This document shows, piece by piece, positions 44,501 to 56,500 of a DNA stretch of 64,000 nt; position 1 is the stretch's first letter; each line of letters begins with the position of its first letter. The notes under the pieces are model-generated. The model did not search any database and was not told where the DNA came from. It saw only the letters and a program-made list of their open reading frames with translations. This DNA is from Terebella lapidaria (lineage: Eukaryota > Annelida > Polychaeta > Terebellida > Terebellidae): assembly GCA_949152475.1 (NCBI GenBank), contig OX424555.1, positions 9,814,868-9,878,867 of the forward strand, written 5' to 3'. The position numbers and the translations under genes were made by a program.

Positions 44501-46084
44501 GGCCGAAGCCATCATCAGATGTTTGTAAGCAACCATGGTTGTAATCAATGCTTAGTAAACAATGGACATGTGGGATGATTTTATTTGTATAAAGGGGTCA
44601 TTTGGCATAATCCATTTGCACAATGACTGATGAAATACTATTTAACTATGTATATGTTCAGTGTATGGAAGAACAAATACTTGGTAAATGTCCTCAATTT
44701 TTAATTCCACCACTACATATACAGCATGAATTTATTTGAGCACGTTGACTAAAGTCGGCAGTTATATCACAGCCTAGTTGATATGCCTTGGCGACGCTGA
44801 ACCTACGATCGAAAGGTCTCCAGCCTGAATGGTACTATGACACAGTGCTAGAGGGTTACCGGGGTATGGGATTCACATCCCTTTCACCAGATGTTCAGTG
44901 TGTTATCACAGCCTTTCACCCTCCCGGCTCAAACACACATCATCACAAGCTGGCTACTAATAACCGTTTACCAACCGCGTTTGGTCCATTGTCTACAGGT
45001 ACCAACGGCTCAATGCAAAGTACAATACTCAGAACATTGAAGGATTTAACTGGCCATTGCACAATATGTGCAATCTTTCAGACGAATCAATTGCTCACTA
45101 ACTTAATAATACGTTCATTTGCCTTATATATCTGAATTTATACCCACTCAATAGTAATGGTGTTAGTAGTATTCCACCATTAATTTTCATTCATGTAAAT
45201 GATTACCACAATGTATATGTTGAAAAATTAACCACTAAAAGTTTTTTCCTCTTTGTTGCGTATAAGTGTTCCATAATTTGCCACTAAAAGGTGATATGAA
45301 GAGCAAAATAGGCACTAACGTAGACTTGATGCTTGGAGTTTAGCACAGCGCCATCTGGTGAATAAGGCATCATTTATTGAATATGAATTGCAACTTGAAT
45401 AACGGCGCCATCTAGTGAATACAAATGGCAAAATGTATTACATGAAAGGAATGTGTATGCCATTTTATAAACATATTCCACAATAAACATATTGAAACGA
45501 ATTTTCTACATATACCATATTCAAATGACTCAAGTTGACATCATAGAACAGTCTGACAAGGTCTGTTGCCTCTATATGGCACCATTACAATGGGTGGTAT
45601 TCAGGAACGCTATGACTGTGTATAACACTCTTATTATGCAGTTCTTTGCAGTTTTTGCATTGCCTGATGGGTAAATTTTATCATTTTAAAATTGTTTATT
45701 CACGCATCATGGATGTATGTAATATATAGCTCATTCAGATGCATTCTGAACGTACGAGACAAGGCGCCACACTAGCAATAATGGGTGCCACATTAGTAAC
45801 ACCAAAATTATTGAGTGAGTTCAAGGGTATGTGCTAAAATAGTTGGAAGTGATGTCCGTACAAATCATTTTCATTTCTTATGAAATTTCTAGCATTTTAG
45901 GGACTGAAAGGGCGAAATGTGCTTTCCAATTTTTAAAAAAATATTACACGACTGAGGATGGGCAGACAGGCGGAATCCTATATTTTTGTTTTAGTGCTTA
46001 TTATTTTGGACCGTCATTAGATCTAAAATGCATTTTTGATCATGGAAATACACAATCTAGTAGTATTTTTATCACTGCAAAAGG

Positions 46085-47232
46085 CGGCGCCAGGCTTGGC
46101 AGCCTCAGCCACAGGCTCAGCCTCAGCCACAGACTCAGCCTCAGGCTTGCCAGCCTCAGCCACAGGCTCAGCCTCAGGCTTGCCAGCCTCAGCCACAGGC
46201 TCAGCCTCAGGCTTGCCAGCCTCAGCCACAGGCTCTGCCTCAGGCTTGCCAGCCACAGCCCCAGCCACAGGCTCAGCCTCAGCCACAGGCTCAGCCTCAG
46301 CCTCAGGCTTGCCAGCCTCAGACACAGGCTCAGCCACAGCCTCAGCCACAGGCTCAGCCTCAGCCACAGGCTCAGCCACAGCCCCAGCCACAGGCTCAGC
46401 CTCAGCCACAGGCTCAGCCTCAGCCTCAGGCTTGCCAGCCTCAGACACAGGCTCAGCCTCAGGCTTGCCAGCCTCAGCCTTAGGCTCAGCCTCAGACACA
46501 GGCTCAGCCTCAGCCTTAGGCTCAGCCTCAGCCACAGGCTCAGCCTCAGCCACAGGCTCAGCCTCAGCCACAGGCTCAGCCTCAGGCTTGCCAGCCTCAG
46601 GCTCAGCCTCAGGCTTGCCAGCCTCAGCCTTAGGCTCAGCCACAGGCTCAGCCTCAGCCACAGGCTCAGCCTCAGCCACAGGCTTGCCAGCCTCAGCCAC
46701 AGGCTCAGCCTCAGGCTTGCCAGCCTCAGCCACAGGCCTGAGGCTGAGCCTGTGTCTGAGGCTGGCAAGCCTGAGGCTAAGGCTGAGCCTGTGGCTGAGG
46801 CTGAGCCTGTGGCTGAGCCTGTGGCTGAGGCTGAGCCTGTGGCTGAGGCTGAGCCTAAGGCTGAGGCTGGCAAGCCTGAGGCTGAGCCTGTGTCTGAGGC
46901 TGGCAAGCCTGAGGCTGAGGCTGAGCCTGTGGCTGAGGCTGAGCCTGTGGCTGCGGCTGTGGCTGAGCCTGTGGCTGAGGCTGAGCCTGTGGCTGAGGCT
47001 GAGCCTAAGGCTGAGGCTGAGCCTGTGTCTGAGGCTGGCAAGCCTGAGGCTGAGGCTGAGCCTGTGGCTGAGGCTGAGCCTGTGGCTGGGGCTGTGGCTG
47101 GCAAGCCTGAGGCAGAGCCTGTGGCTGAGGCTGGCAAGCCTGAGGCTGAGCCTGTGGCTGAGGCTGGCAAGCCTGAGGCTGAGTCTGTGGCTGAGGCTGA
47201 GCCTGTGGCTGAGGCTGCCAAGCCTGGCGCCG
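46085..47232. repeat. inverted tandem array at the centre of the foldback element
   Basis: Words of cagcctcagccacaggct and caggcttgccagcctcagc up to a caggcctg switch point at 46734-46741, then the complementary words. The left array is about 650 bp and the right about 495 bp, so the switch lies about 78 bp off the symmetry centre. Arms of the array have expanded or contracted independently. Confidence 0.85.
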
Positions 47233-49110
47233 CCTTTTGCAGTGATAAAAATACTACTAGATTGTGTATTTCCATGATCAAAAATGCATTTTAGATCTAA
47301 TGACGGTCCAAAATAATAAGCACTAAAACAAAAATATAGGATTCCGCCTGTCTGCCCATCCTCAGTCGTGTAATATTTTTTTAAAAATTGGAAAGCACAT
47401 TTCGCCCTTTCAGTCCCTAAAATGCTAGAAATTTCATAAGAAATGAAAATGATTTGTACGGACATCACTTCCAACTATTTTAGCACATACCCTTGAACTC
47501 ACTCAATAATTTTGGTGTTACTAATGTGGCACCCATTATTGCTAGTGTGGCGCCTTGTCTCGTACGTTCAGAATGCATCTGAATGAGCTATATATTACAT
47601 ACATCCATGATGCGTGAATAAACAATTTTAAAATGATAAAATTTACCCATCAGGCAATGCAAAAACTGCAAAGAACTGCATAATAAGAGTGTTATACACA
47701 GTCATAGCGTTCCTGAATACCACCCATTGTAATGGTGCCATATAGAGGCAACAGACCTTGTCAGACTGTTCTATGATGTCAACTTGAGTCATTTGAATAT
47801 GGTATATGTAGAAAATTCGTTTCAATATGTTTATTGTGGAATATGTTTATAAAATGGCATACACATTCCTTTCATGTAATACATTTTGCCATTTGTATTC
47901 ACTAGATGGCGCCGTTATTCAAGTTGCAATTCATATTCAATAAATGATGCCTTATTCACCAGATGGCGCTGTGCTAAACTCCAAGCATCAAGTCTACGTT
48001 AGTGCCTATTTTGCTCTTCATATCACCTTTTAGTGGCAAATTATGGAACACTTATACGCAACAAAGAGGAAAAAACTTTTAGTGGTTAATTTTTCAACAT
48101 ATACATTGTGGTAATCATTTACATGAATGAAAATTAATGGTGGAATACTACTAACACCATTACTATTGAGTGGGTATAAATTCAGATATATAAGGCAAAT
48201 GAACGTATTATTAAGTTAGTGAGCAATTGATTCGTCTGAAAGATTGCACATATTGTGCAATGGCCAGTTAAATCCTTCAATGTTCTGAGTATTGTACTTT
48301 GCATTGAGCCGTTGGTACCTGTAGACAATGGACCAAACGCGGTTGGTAAACGGTTATTAGTAGCCAGCTTGTGATGATGTGTGTTTGAGCCGGGAGGGTG
48401 AAAGGCTGTGATAACACACTGAACATCTGGTGAAAGGGATGTGAATCCCATACCCCGGTAACCCTCTAGCACTGTGTCATAGTACCATTCAGGCTGGAGA
48501 CCTTTCGATCGTAGGTTCAGCGTCGCCAAGGCATATCAACTAGGCTGTGATATAACTGCCGACTTTAGTCAACGTGCTCAAATAAATTCATGCTGTATAT
48601 GTAGTGGTGGAATTAAAAATTGAGGACATTTACCAAGTATTTGTTCTTCCATACACTGAACATATACATAGTTAAATAGTATTTCATCAGTCATTGTGCA
48701 AATGGATTATGCCAAATGACCCCTTTATACAAATAAAATCATCCCACATGTCCATTGTTTACTAAGCATTGATTACAACCATGGTTGCTTACAAACATCT
48801 GATGATGGCTTCGGCCATGCATGGACCTCATACATGGCGACCCAGTTATAGGAAAAAGGACAAAAAGTGGACCTCATACATGGTGACCCTGCTCTGAGGA
48901 AAAAGGACAAAAAGTGTACCTCATACATGGTGGCCCTGTTCTAGGGAGGACAAAAAGTGGACCTCATACATGGTGACCCTGTTCTAGGAAAAACAATAAA
49001 AAGTGGGTAGTATACTACTTGCAGTTTTATTCATTTCTCTCGAATAGTTCATCCACAATCCCAGTCAAACTCTCAAACGATACTGGATTGCCGGCGTTTG
49101 TTTACATGTA

Positions 49111-49716
49111 CCGGGGATCCCCGTATTTAAGCCCCTCTTTGGATAAGCCCATGGGCTAATACAAGGGGAGTACTACTCTTGTATAAGCCCATGGGCTTAT
49201 AAACGGAATAAAATTTTGTCTCGCATCAGGACTGGGCCTATATTTGGGGGAAAACGTAGTTGACGTTTTGTTTTTCGTAGGAGACGCTGTAAGTGTTGGT
49301 ACCTAGAATAAGGTACTGAAATGCAATTGATAAAAGACGTACGTTTATCCCTTTCCTGGGGCTACTATAGTACGTATACACGTGACCAGCTGGATTTTAT
49401 CCGGTACATGCATGCATAGGCATGTATATGTGTACATATTTATTCGTCATGTGTGCGTTTAATATGACGGTGAATATCTGTGATATTCTATCTTTATGGA
49501 ACTACATAATAAAATGTTTGTATAAATATAGTTTTTACGCATATAAGAAGTGCTTTCTTGTCTAATCCATTGTGAATTCAAGCGTGCAAAATAAAAATCG
49601 TAAAATAATCATTCCCCAAATATAAGCCCATGGGCCTATATATGGAGTTAAATTTCATCCCACACAACCCCTTCTCGCCAATTATAAGCCCAGGGCTTAA
49701 ATACGGGGATCCCCGG
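49111..49716. mobile_element. 606-bp MITE with CCGGGGATCCCCG ends
   Basis: Perfect 24-bp TIRs (ccggggatccccgtattta followed by agccc; complement at 49693-49716), flanked by TA (49109-49110 and 49717-49718). The interior carries several self-complementary ataagcccatgggcttat words. No ORF. It is inserted in the dispersed sequence seen uninterrupted near 44205-44215 (tttacatgtacc). Confidence 0.85.
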
Positions 49717-49718
49717 TA

Positions 49719-50149
49719 TGTGCCCCTGATGTAGGGGCACATGCACTTGTACAACTTATGACGTCACAAGTTTATGATCGCTACACATGACGTAAAGTGC
49801 GGGCAGCAGTTGAAAACGTCAAAAACATCTAAAAATCCACACGAATTTTCTGTATTAAATCAATCGTAGTTCCATTTTAAATAAAGATATCGGCATTTGG
49901 GTTACATATTTCAATAGCTTAATATTCCCGCTTCTTGAATACGATGATATTTCAATGAATTCATTGAAACTTAGACCACGAGGTCGATTCAAACGAAGGT
50001 GGGGTATGCTACATATACCAGGAACTGACCTTTTTTTAAAAAAAAATTATCACAAATACCCAGAATCCAGTGAAGGCATGCCTTGACAGATAACGACTGC
50101 CATGTTATGCCCACCCCCTCTATTTATAGGCTAGCTGAGACAATTAGTT
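49719..50149. other. intergenic, no gene seen
   Basis: A small palindrome (gtgcccctgatgtaggggcac, 49720-49740) sits next to the MITE end. The remainder is AT-rich without features. Confidence 0.45.
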
Positions 50150-51167
50150 CAAAGTTCAAATTCAATGTCGCGAGAATGTTCAGCATATATCATTTCCTAT
50201 ATGACCACAGTTGATTCCCAATATTAGCCATTTTGTGCTCTGACCTTGCAAATGAGAACAAATTAAGGTAAAATTTAATGTCATCAGAATATCCAGCGTA
50301 TATCATTTCCAATATGTCCACAATTGATTCGTAAGCTGTAAAGTCGATAATAAGCGAGATATTGGCCATTTAGTGCTCTGACTTTGAAAATGAGGTCAAA
50401 GGTCAAATTCAAGATCATGACGGTGTTCAGCATACATCATTCCACATGTGTGACAATTGATCCCTAAGCTGTAAAGTCGATAATAAGCGAGATATTAGCC
50501 ATTTTGTGCTCTGACCCTGAAAAGGAGGTCAAAGGTTAAATTCAAGGTCATCAAAATATTCGGCATACATCATTTCCTATATGTCCACAATTGATTCGTA
50601 AGCTGTAAAGTCGATAATAAGCGAGAAATTGGCCATTTTGTGCAATTACCTTGAAAATGAAGTCAAATTCGAGGTCTTTGGAATATTCGATGTGCATCAT
50701 TTCAAATTCAATGTCATGAAAATATTCAGCATATATCATTTCCTATATATGTCCACATTTGAATCCTAATCTCTAATCTCAATATTAAGTGAGATATTAG
50801 GCATAATGTGTCCCATCATAAAGCATATGAGAATTTAACAGGAGAAAGTCCCTTTTGACCTGAGTTTGGGCCAAAATGGTCAACTTCGAGCAATTGTTGG
50901 GCAACGAAACTTATACACGTTACAGGGTTACATATGAGGAGTGTTATGCATCAAAAAGAAAAAAGTTACTAAGCAGATTTTGAGAAAACGACCGCCAAAG
51001 TTCAAAATTGTATTTTCGTCAAAAACGACCGTCATTTTGAAAAATATTGCGAAAATAAAAAAACCCCCTAACATATAACTCCTTCGTGAAATATTTTTAG
51101 GCGTTTTGTGCGGACAACGAACGCGACACCACGGCAATAGGTGATCGGTCCAAAGGTGCGGTAACCT
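50150..51167. repeat. AGGTCA-rich tandem array with MITE right end
   Basis: Units of about 135 bp, with tattagcc or tattggcc at 50222, 50360, 50493 and 50628. Same family as 23293-24035. A perfect AGGTCA-A-AGGTCA (DR1) lies at 50393-50405. The block ends in cggtaacct at 51159-51167, the right terminus of the AGGTTACCG MITE family. Confidence 0.75.
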
Positions 51168-53251
51168 CAAATTGGAGCTGGAAGAAATGTTGGAATCATG
51201 TCCGTAGGTTGGTACTTATGAATCTTTTTTCGGGGAAAATTTACAATCGATGTTCGCTCAGATGTCAGGAAGCAAGCTTGGTCGTTGGTTGGTAGAATGT
51301 GAGTGTCAACCTACTACCGCAAACACAACAAGATTTTGATGATGCCAATAGCACATATAAATTATAATATTTTTAATAAAAACAAAGCCAAATCAAAACG
51401 TTTACCCAAAGACACACTGGTGTCATCAGGGGCAGACAGTGTGTAAAAATGTAGATGTTTCTCCTTCACACCTGATGGAAGTGGTATACAACTGCCCAAC
51501 AACATATTAGAACAATTTAGAAATCCAAAACAAACCCTATGCAATAGGTATATGACAAGTACATAAGTACCTAATCACGAGCCAAAAGGATACTGACTTT
51601 ATAAACAAATAAATGTTTGATGTTCCAGTATATCTATGGTGGTTACGTATATAAAGAAAAAACTAGCTCAAGGGATAGGAATGCTTATCGAGGGAAAGTA
51701 GAGTGTCAGACACACCATATTTTCAAGTAAAATTGCTTCTTTGACATATTGAATCCACTAAAGATCAAATTCAAAGTAACAAAAAGAACCACCCGATGTG
51801 ACTGCCTACAGTTTTATCGGTATGCTCATAATACAAATCTAAACTCCATCTACAAGCATTCTATTTGGTTTGGTCAATTTACATTATTCACACCGAATGA
51901 TACCGCGACGATTACCACTCAAGGTCATCTTAGGTCAGGTTCAAGGTCACCAAAAGATGCTCCGTGTACGATTTCCTCTCACAAACCTGAAATCTATGTG
52001 CAAACGTTTTGGTCCCAGAGGCCAAGTTATGCATATCATGCCATTTTGGGCCTTTCTGCCCTATGTATCGGGTCTTGATGGTGCTCCATCTGCTGATGCA
52101 ACATCAAGCATCGCAACTGACATGTTTTGAAATAGAACCTACAAAACTGACCAGAGAGTTTTCGACAAGACAACGTGCAAATCTGAAGATATTTTAACCC
52201 AAAATGGCTGTTTTGACAATTCAAGGTCCTCGAAAGTCAAATTCAAGGTCACCTCACGAATCGCCACTTATAACTTCCCATTTGAAAGTACCATTATCTG
52301 AGCCTTTTCTTCAAGCTTTTTTATCAGTACAGCTGCGGCAGCTCCCATTATGAAGGGGAAAAAAATGCAAAAATTCAAAGAGATTTCAAAATTCTTTTTC
52401 TTTCAAAATGATGGTCATTTCTGACGAAAAATGTCAACTTTGGACTTTGACAGACATTTTCTCGAAAGTTTTCTGATCAGTTATCGAGATTTTTGTTTCA
52501 AAACATGTTAATTGGAGTCCTTGACATTGTGTATAAACATGGAATGCCCTGAATCGATTGTAAGGCCCGAAATCTGGGCTCAAGAGGCCAAAATTTCAGT
52601 TTACGATTGTTTTTATCAAAAAGCATTTGATCAGTTTAGAGATTGTCGTTTCAAAACATGCTAATTGAGGTCCTTGACATTGTGTATAAACATGGAATGT
52701 CCTGAATCAATCGAAAGCCCGAAATCTAGGCTCAAAAGGCACAAAAGGCCAAAAATTAAGTTTACGGCCGTTTTTATAATAAAAAATAATCGATAAGTTT
52801 GGAGATTTTTGTTTCAAAACATGTTAATTTTGGTTCTTGACATTGTATTTAAAGGTGGAGTGAATTAAGCTGCTGAAAGGCCCAATATGTGGGCCTCGAA
52901 AGGCCCCAATAAGACATCATATATACAATAGACAAATTGCTGTATGATGGGAAACGCTTGTACATAGGGCTGAGGTTTGTATTATAAACATACAGGTAGT
53001 CGAATATGGCACACCTTTTGGTGACTTTGAACTTGACTGTAGACCTTTGACCTCAAATCGATACTGGCCTATAACTTCAACGTATACCGGAACATATGAA
53101 GATAATATGCCCTGACGTGTACTATTGTTACTAAGAACATGTCTGGGTGTGGTTCTGTGTGTGTGTTTTTTTTATAATATACAGACGAAAAGACTTCGAT
53201 CACGCAATGTGTTCAAACAACATTGTGGACATTGACAATCAGCCGAGCTCT
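51168..53251. other. intergenic repeats downstream of the channel gene
   Basis: No gene seen. 51720-52330 is another AGGTCA-family copy (tcaaggtcaccaaaagatgc near 51940, like 775). 52440-52870 holds three units of about 150-160 bp marked by gtttcaaaacatgttaatt at 52497, 52649 and 52812 and by ttgacattgtgtataaa. Confidence 0.5.
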
Positions 53252-53257
53252 TTTATT
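53252..53257 (-). terminator. candidate poly(A) signal AATAAA
   Basis: AATAAA on the minus strand 75 bp beyond the TAA of the lectin/ENaC gene; well placed. Confidence 0.6.
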
Positions 53258-53331
53258 ATTACAATGAGTTCAACATGAAACCAATAGGTACGAACTAGAG
53301 AAAAACACAACACAATGTATGTGAACAACGA

Positions 53332-53583
53332 TTAGTCCCACGTTGTCACTACGGGTGAAGGGAGGGGACCCTCCGCACAGTACCCGTCTTTCTCGCTGGA
53401 CTTTTTTTTTTCCTTTCGAGTTCGGGTTTTCCTCAAGGACCTATACTTGAGTCTGTTGACCAAAGACGTACTGAAGAAGACTGTCATATCCATGCCGAAC
53501 TCCAGCACCTCGGCGACTGTACAAACGGACCAGCCAATACATAAACCAAGCATACCGCCAAGGTCTGATAGGTAACTCCCGAT
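53332..53583 (-). CDS. exon 13: TM2, selectivity filter, C-terminal tail
   Basis: Encodes GSYLSDLGGMLGLCIGWSVCT, matching the pre-TM2/TM2 region of DEG/ENaC channels. The filter triplet reads GWS where most family members have GAS or GSS. The tail is strongly basic (RKTRTRKEKKK). TAA at 53332-53334. Confidence 0.9.
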   Translation of the reverse strand: MGSYLSDLGGMLGLCIGWSVCTVAEVLEFGMDMTVFFSTSLVNRLKYRSLRKTRTRKEKKKSSEKDGYCAEGPLPSPVVTTWD

Positions 53584-56500
53584 CTGTAGATAATATAACG
53601 GCATACAGGTAAGAAGTATTCCAGCCTAAATGACTCAGATTTGAAGAGTGTTGTGTATGGAAGCCTACCGTATATCCGATCGTTTCTTCAACAGTTTCGT
53701 AATTGAATTCTTCATAGTAAATTTCCAGCTTTACAAGATTTCTCCTGAATTGCTTTGGGTCGTTTATGTCGAAACTATCTTCAACCAGTGCGGATAACTT
53801 GGATATCAGTGATTCCTGGCAAACGTGGGAGAACACATAAACATGTTGCGGTAGCAATGATAATCGGTGTCAGGTGACGAAATCTGGTACTCACCCGCTG
53901 TACTTGGGAGGGCCATTGACCCAGCGAAACCTCGGCAGAGTAGGCAACCGCTCTGAAGAAAACGTTATGGTTCCATACATTGTTCAATGTGTAACCAAAG
54001 GTGTGACTAATCGGCCGTGAACCGCCGTATTTCATAACTAGAATACTCAAATAGAATAACCACCGAAAACGAAATCTAATAAAACCAACATCTATACGTG
54101 AATGTACATGTATGACTGTATAACCTGCAAATTTCTGGACAGTCACAAAGCAACGAGTTGTTGTTGAAACTGCTCTGTACTTCTTCGAGACAAGTAGCTG
54201 AAATGTAACATATTACAGAGACAAGAACAGCCCCTGGCCAGGCCGCCTCAATAATTTCCACGAACACATCCTTGAGTGTTGTCCAATGATCAAATCGTTC
54301 AATGAAATGTGTCATATCGCGAATTCAACACTGTACTGTATTACCTTCTGCATCGTCGGAAGAATTGCACACAGAGACCGGTGTCTCCGGGTCGATAGTA
54401 CTGCGCAATGGGTAGTGGGCGTCACCACAGCCACACGTGCTAATCACGTGTTCCTGATAGCAGGTCTTCTGGCAACTCTGGCGAAAAATATATAAAACGC
54501 GGAGATGTGGTTATTTGCGTCCGACCGACTATTGATACCATATCAATAGCCTGACGTTCAGCGAAAGTACAAATCCACCGATTTTGAATGCATTGATCAC
54601 CTACTTTTGGGGAATACTCTACAGGGTAGAGGAAGGAGTATATATCACGTTCAGTTTGTTGAGTCGATGAATTGATGCACTTTCCTTTCGGTGGCGACAA
54701 ACGGGTAACCACAACCTTTGTATGGAAGTACAGATAGCAAAAATATCAGCTGCCTATAATCTACGATTTTTAATCTCGAATACATATAGTGGTATGTGAC
54801 ATTGAAGCACAGTTGTGGATAGGTGTGCATACCTGTCTGATCCCTATCGATGTTGTGAAGCCTGGTGCGACTGTCAGACCTTCGTCCTCTGGGAACGGGA
54901 ACCTGTGCTGAGGATGAACTACCACGCGTATCCCAGCAACGTCGTTCCCAATGTCGATGTATTCATTTTGAGCGATGTTTAAAATCAAGTGTAGGCCTGG
55001 AATACGTACACGTACATACAAGTAGCGCACCTTACTCTGTTAATACTACTCACCCACTGAATGTATACCATATTTTATCCGTCGGGCACATTTTTAAGGA
55101 CGAATTGCACGTAAAATCCCGAATCTGGAACTCGCCAGTTCTCCATTCACTTATAATGTAAATAAAAAGGTAACAAAATCATGAACTTGCAAACATCCAT
55201 TTGGCACCAGAATTTACTGTGGCGACCTATAGCCATCAATGATCACCAACCAAGACTTGGTTCTTGACTGAATATGATTAATTGTCTGATAATTGTCATT
55301 TTCAAATGGCATTTTGTGACTTATTTCTCAAAAGCCTACACTCAAAACATGCCAAACAGCAGGATTATTTTTTAAAGACATATAGCATGCCGATGAAAGT
55401 GCTTTTCATTTAGTCTATTATGATTAGTTCGAACTATTATGATTAATTTTACAAATACAATCAATGTGTTTCGAGATATCGAACCAAATAGGCACTCCTT
55501 CCGTAAATTGCCGAAGAGTTTGATCCTGATTTTAGTGTGGGTCACGTGGTTGGTGACGTCAGTTGAGGCAGACCTGAAAGTACATGTAGCCAGCAAGGTA
55601 AAACTGCATGTCGCATATCCATTCCCCTGATGTATGTTTGACAATTCAAGTGAAGGGGTGACATGGCAGAAATGCGGCATTTCTTGTCTTGATATTTAGG
55701 ATCAGTACTATTTATTCACCCAGAACGGAGGTTTGTTGAACTGCAAGATGTCCAGTATTTGCTGGTTTTTGCGTGTTTTCTGTTGAATCGCATGCATTTT
55801 GAAGTGATTTTCTGTCTTTGAGCTGGCCACCAAATTACGTATTTTACGTTTTCGGCGAGCCATCGAAGCACATTCTGCCTCAACTGACGTCACGATTACG
55901 GAAATTGCCGAAGCTATTTCTTCCATCGGCTGGAGAAGGCGATTGTAATACTGGCTCAATATACTCCATTATATATCGGTGTTAATAGTTACCAATTAAC
56001 GCGAACACCTTTTTTTATCACCAAATGTCCACAATGCCTTTATGTGAACAGGAATAAAACCATATAATGGTACCTTGCTACTATGACTTTAATGCGGACA
56101 ACTAGTAATGCTAGTAAAGCTCACTGGTGAGTTGCGCTCGGGTGCACCAAATCCGCCTATTGTATTCCTCTCGCAGAAATTCAAGTCGTATATGCATCTA
56201 TTATTGGATGGTCACACAACAAAGCGTACATACCAACAACAGCTTGTTTGTAACGCTGAAGATACTACGTGTTGTTTGCTGGCGCGTGTAAAAGTGATAT
56301 CTATAATCATCAATTTGTACAATCACTGTGATACTTTTTATAGAACCATGTCTCGGTTCATCATCCATGGCTATACATACCTCTGTTAATGAAGTTTCAA
56401 GAAGAACGGTTGGGTTGTCTTGCTGATTTTGTTACCTTTATGTTTACATTACAAATGAATGGGAGAGCGGCTCACCACAGTGTTTGGTCTGTTACCCGCA

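Larger units (their letters stand above)
44298..49019. mobile_element. 4.7-kb foldback element (giant inverted repeat)
   Basis: Positions mirror exactly around 46658.5: x and 93317-x pair from 44298/49019 inward for about 1.79 kb, with no difference in the stretches I compared. ORFs on opposite strands repeat identically (44788-45135 with 48182-48529; 45492-45674 with 47643-47825). The arms open with ~58-bp tandem repeats and meet in an 18-bp-word array. TGCAGT flanks both ends (44292-44297 and 49020-49025). Long TIRs with internal tandem repeats are the hallmark of foldback-type transposons. No transposase was recognised. The 115-codon ORF shared by the arms has no domain I know. Confidence 0.85.

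Noticed and set aside
45843..47474. Two 483-codon ORFs on opposite strands rich in EAEPVAEAE / SHRLSLSHRLS repeats
   Set aside because: They are mirror images produced by the foldback palindrome and its tandem array; composition and symmetry explain the open frames.
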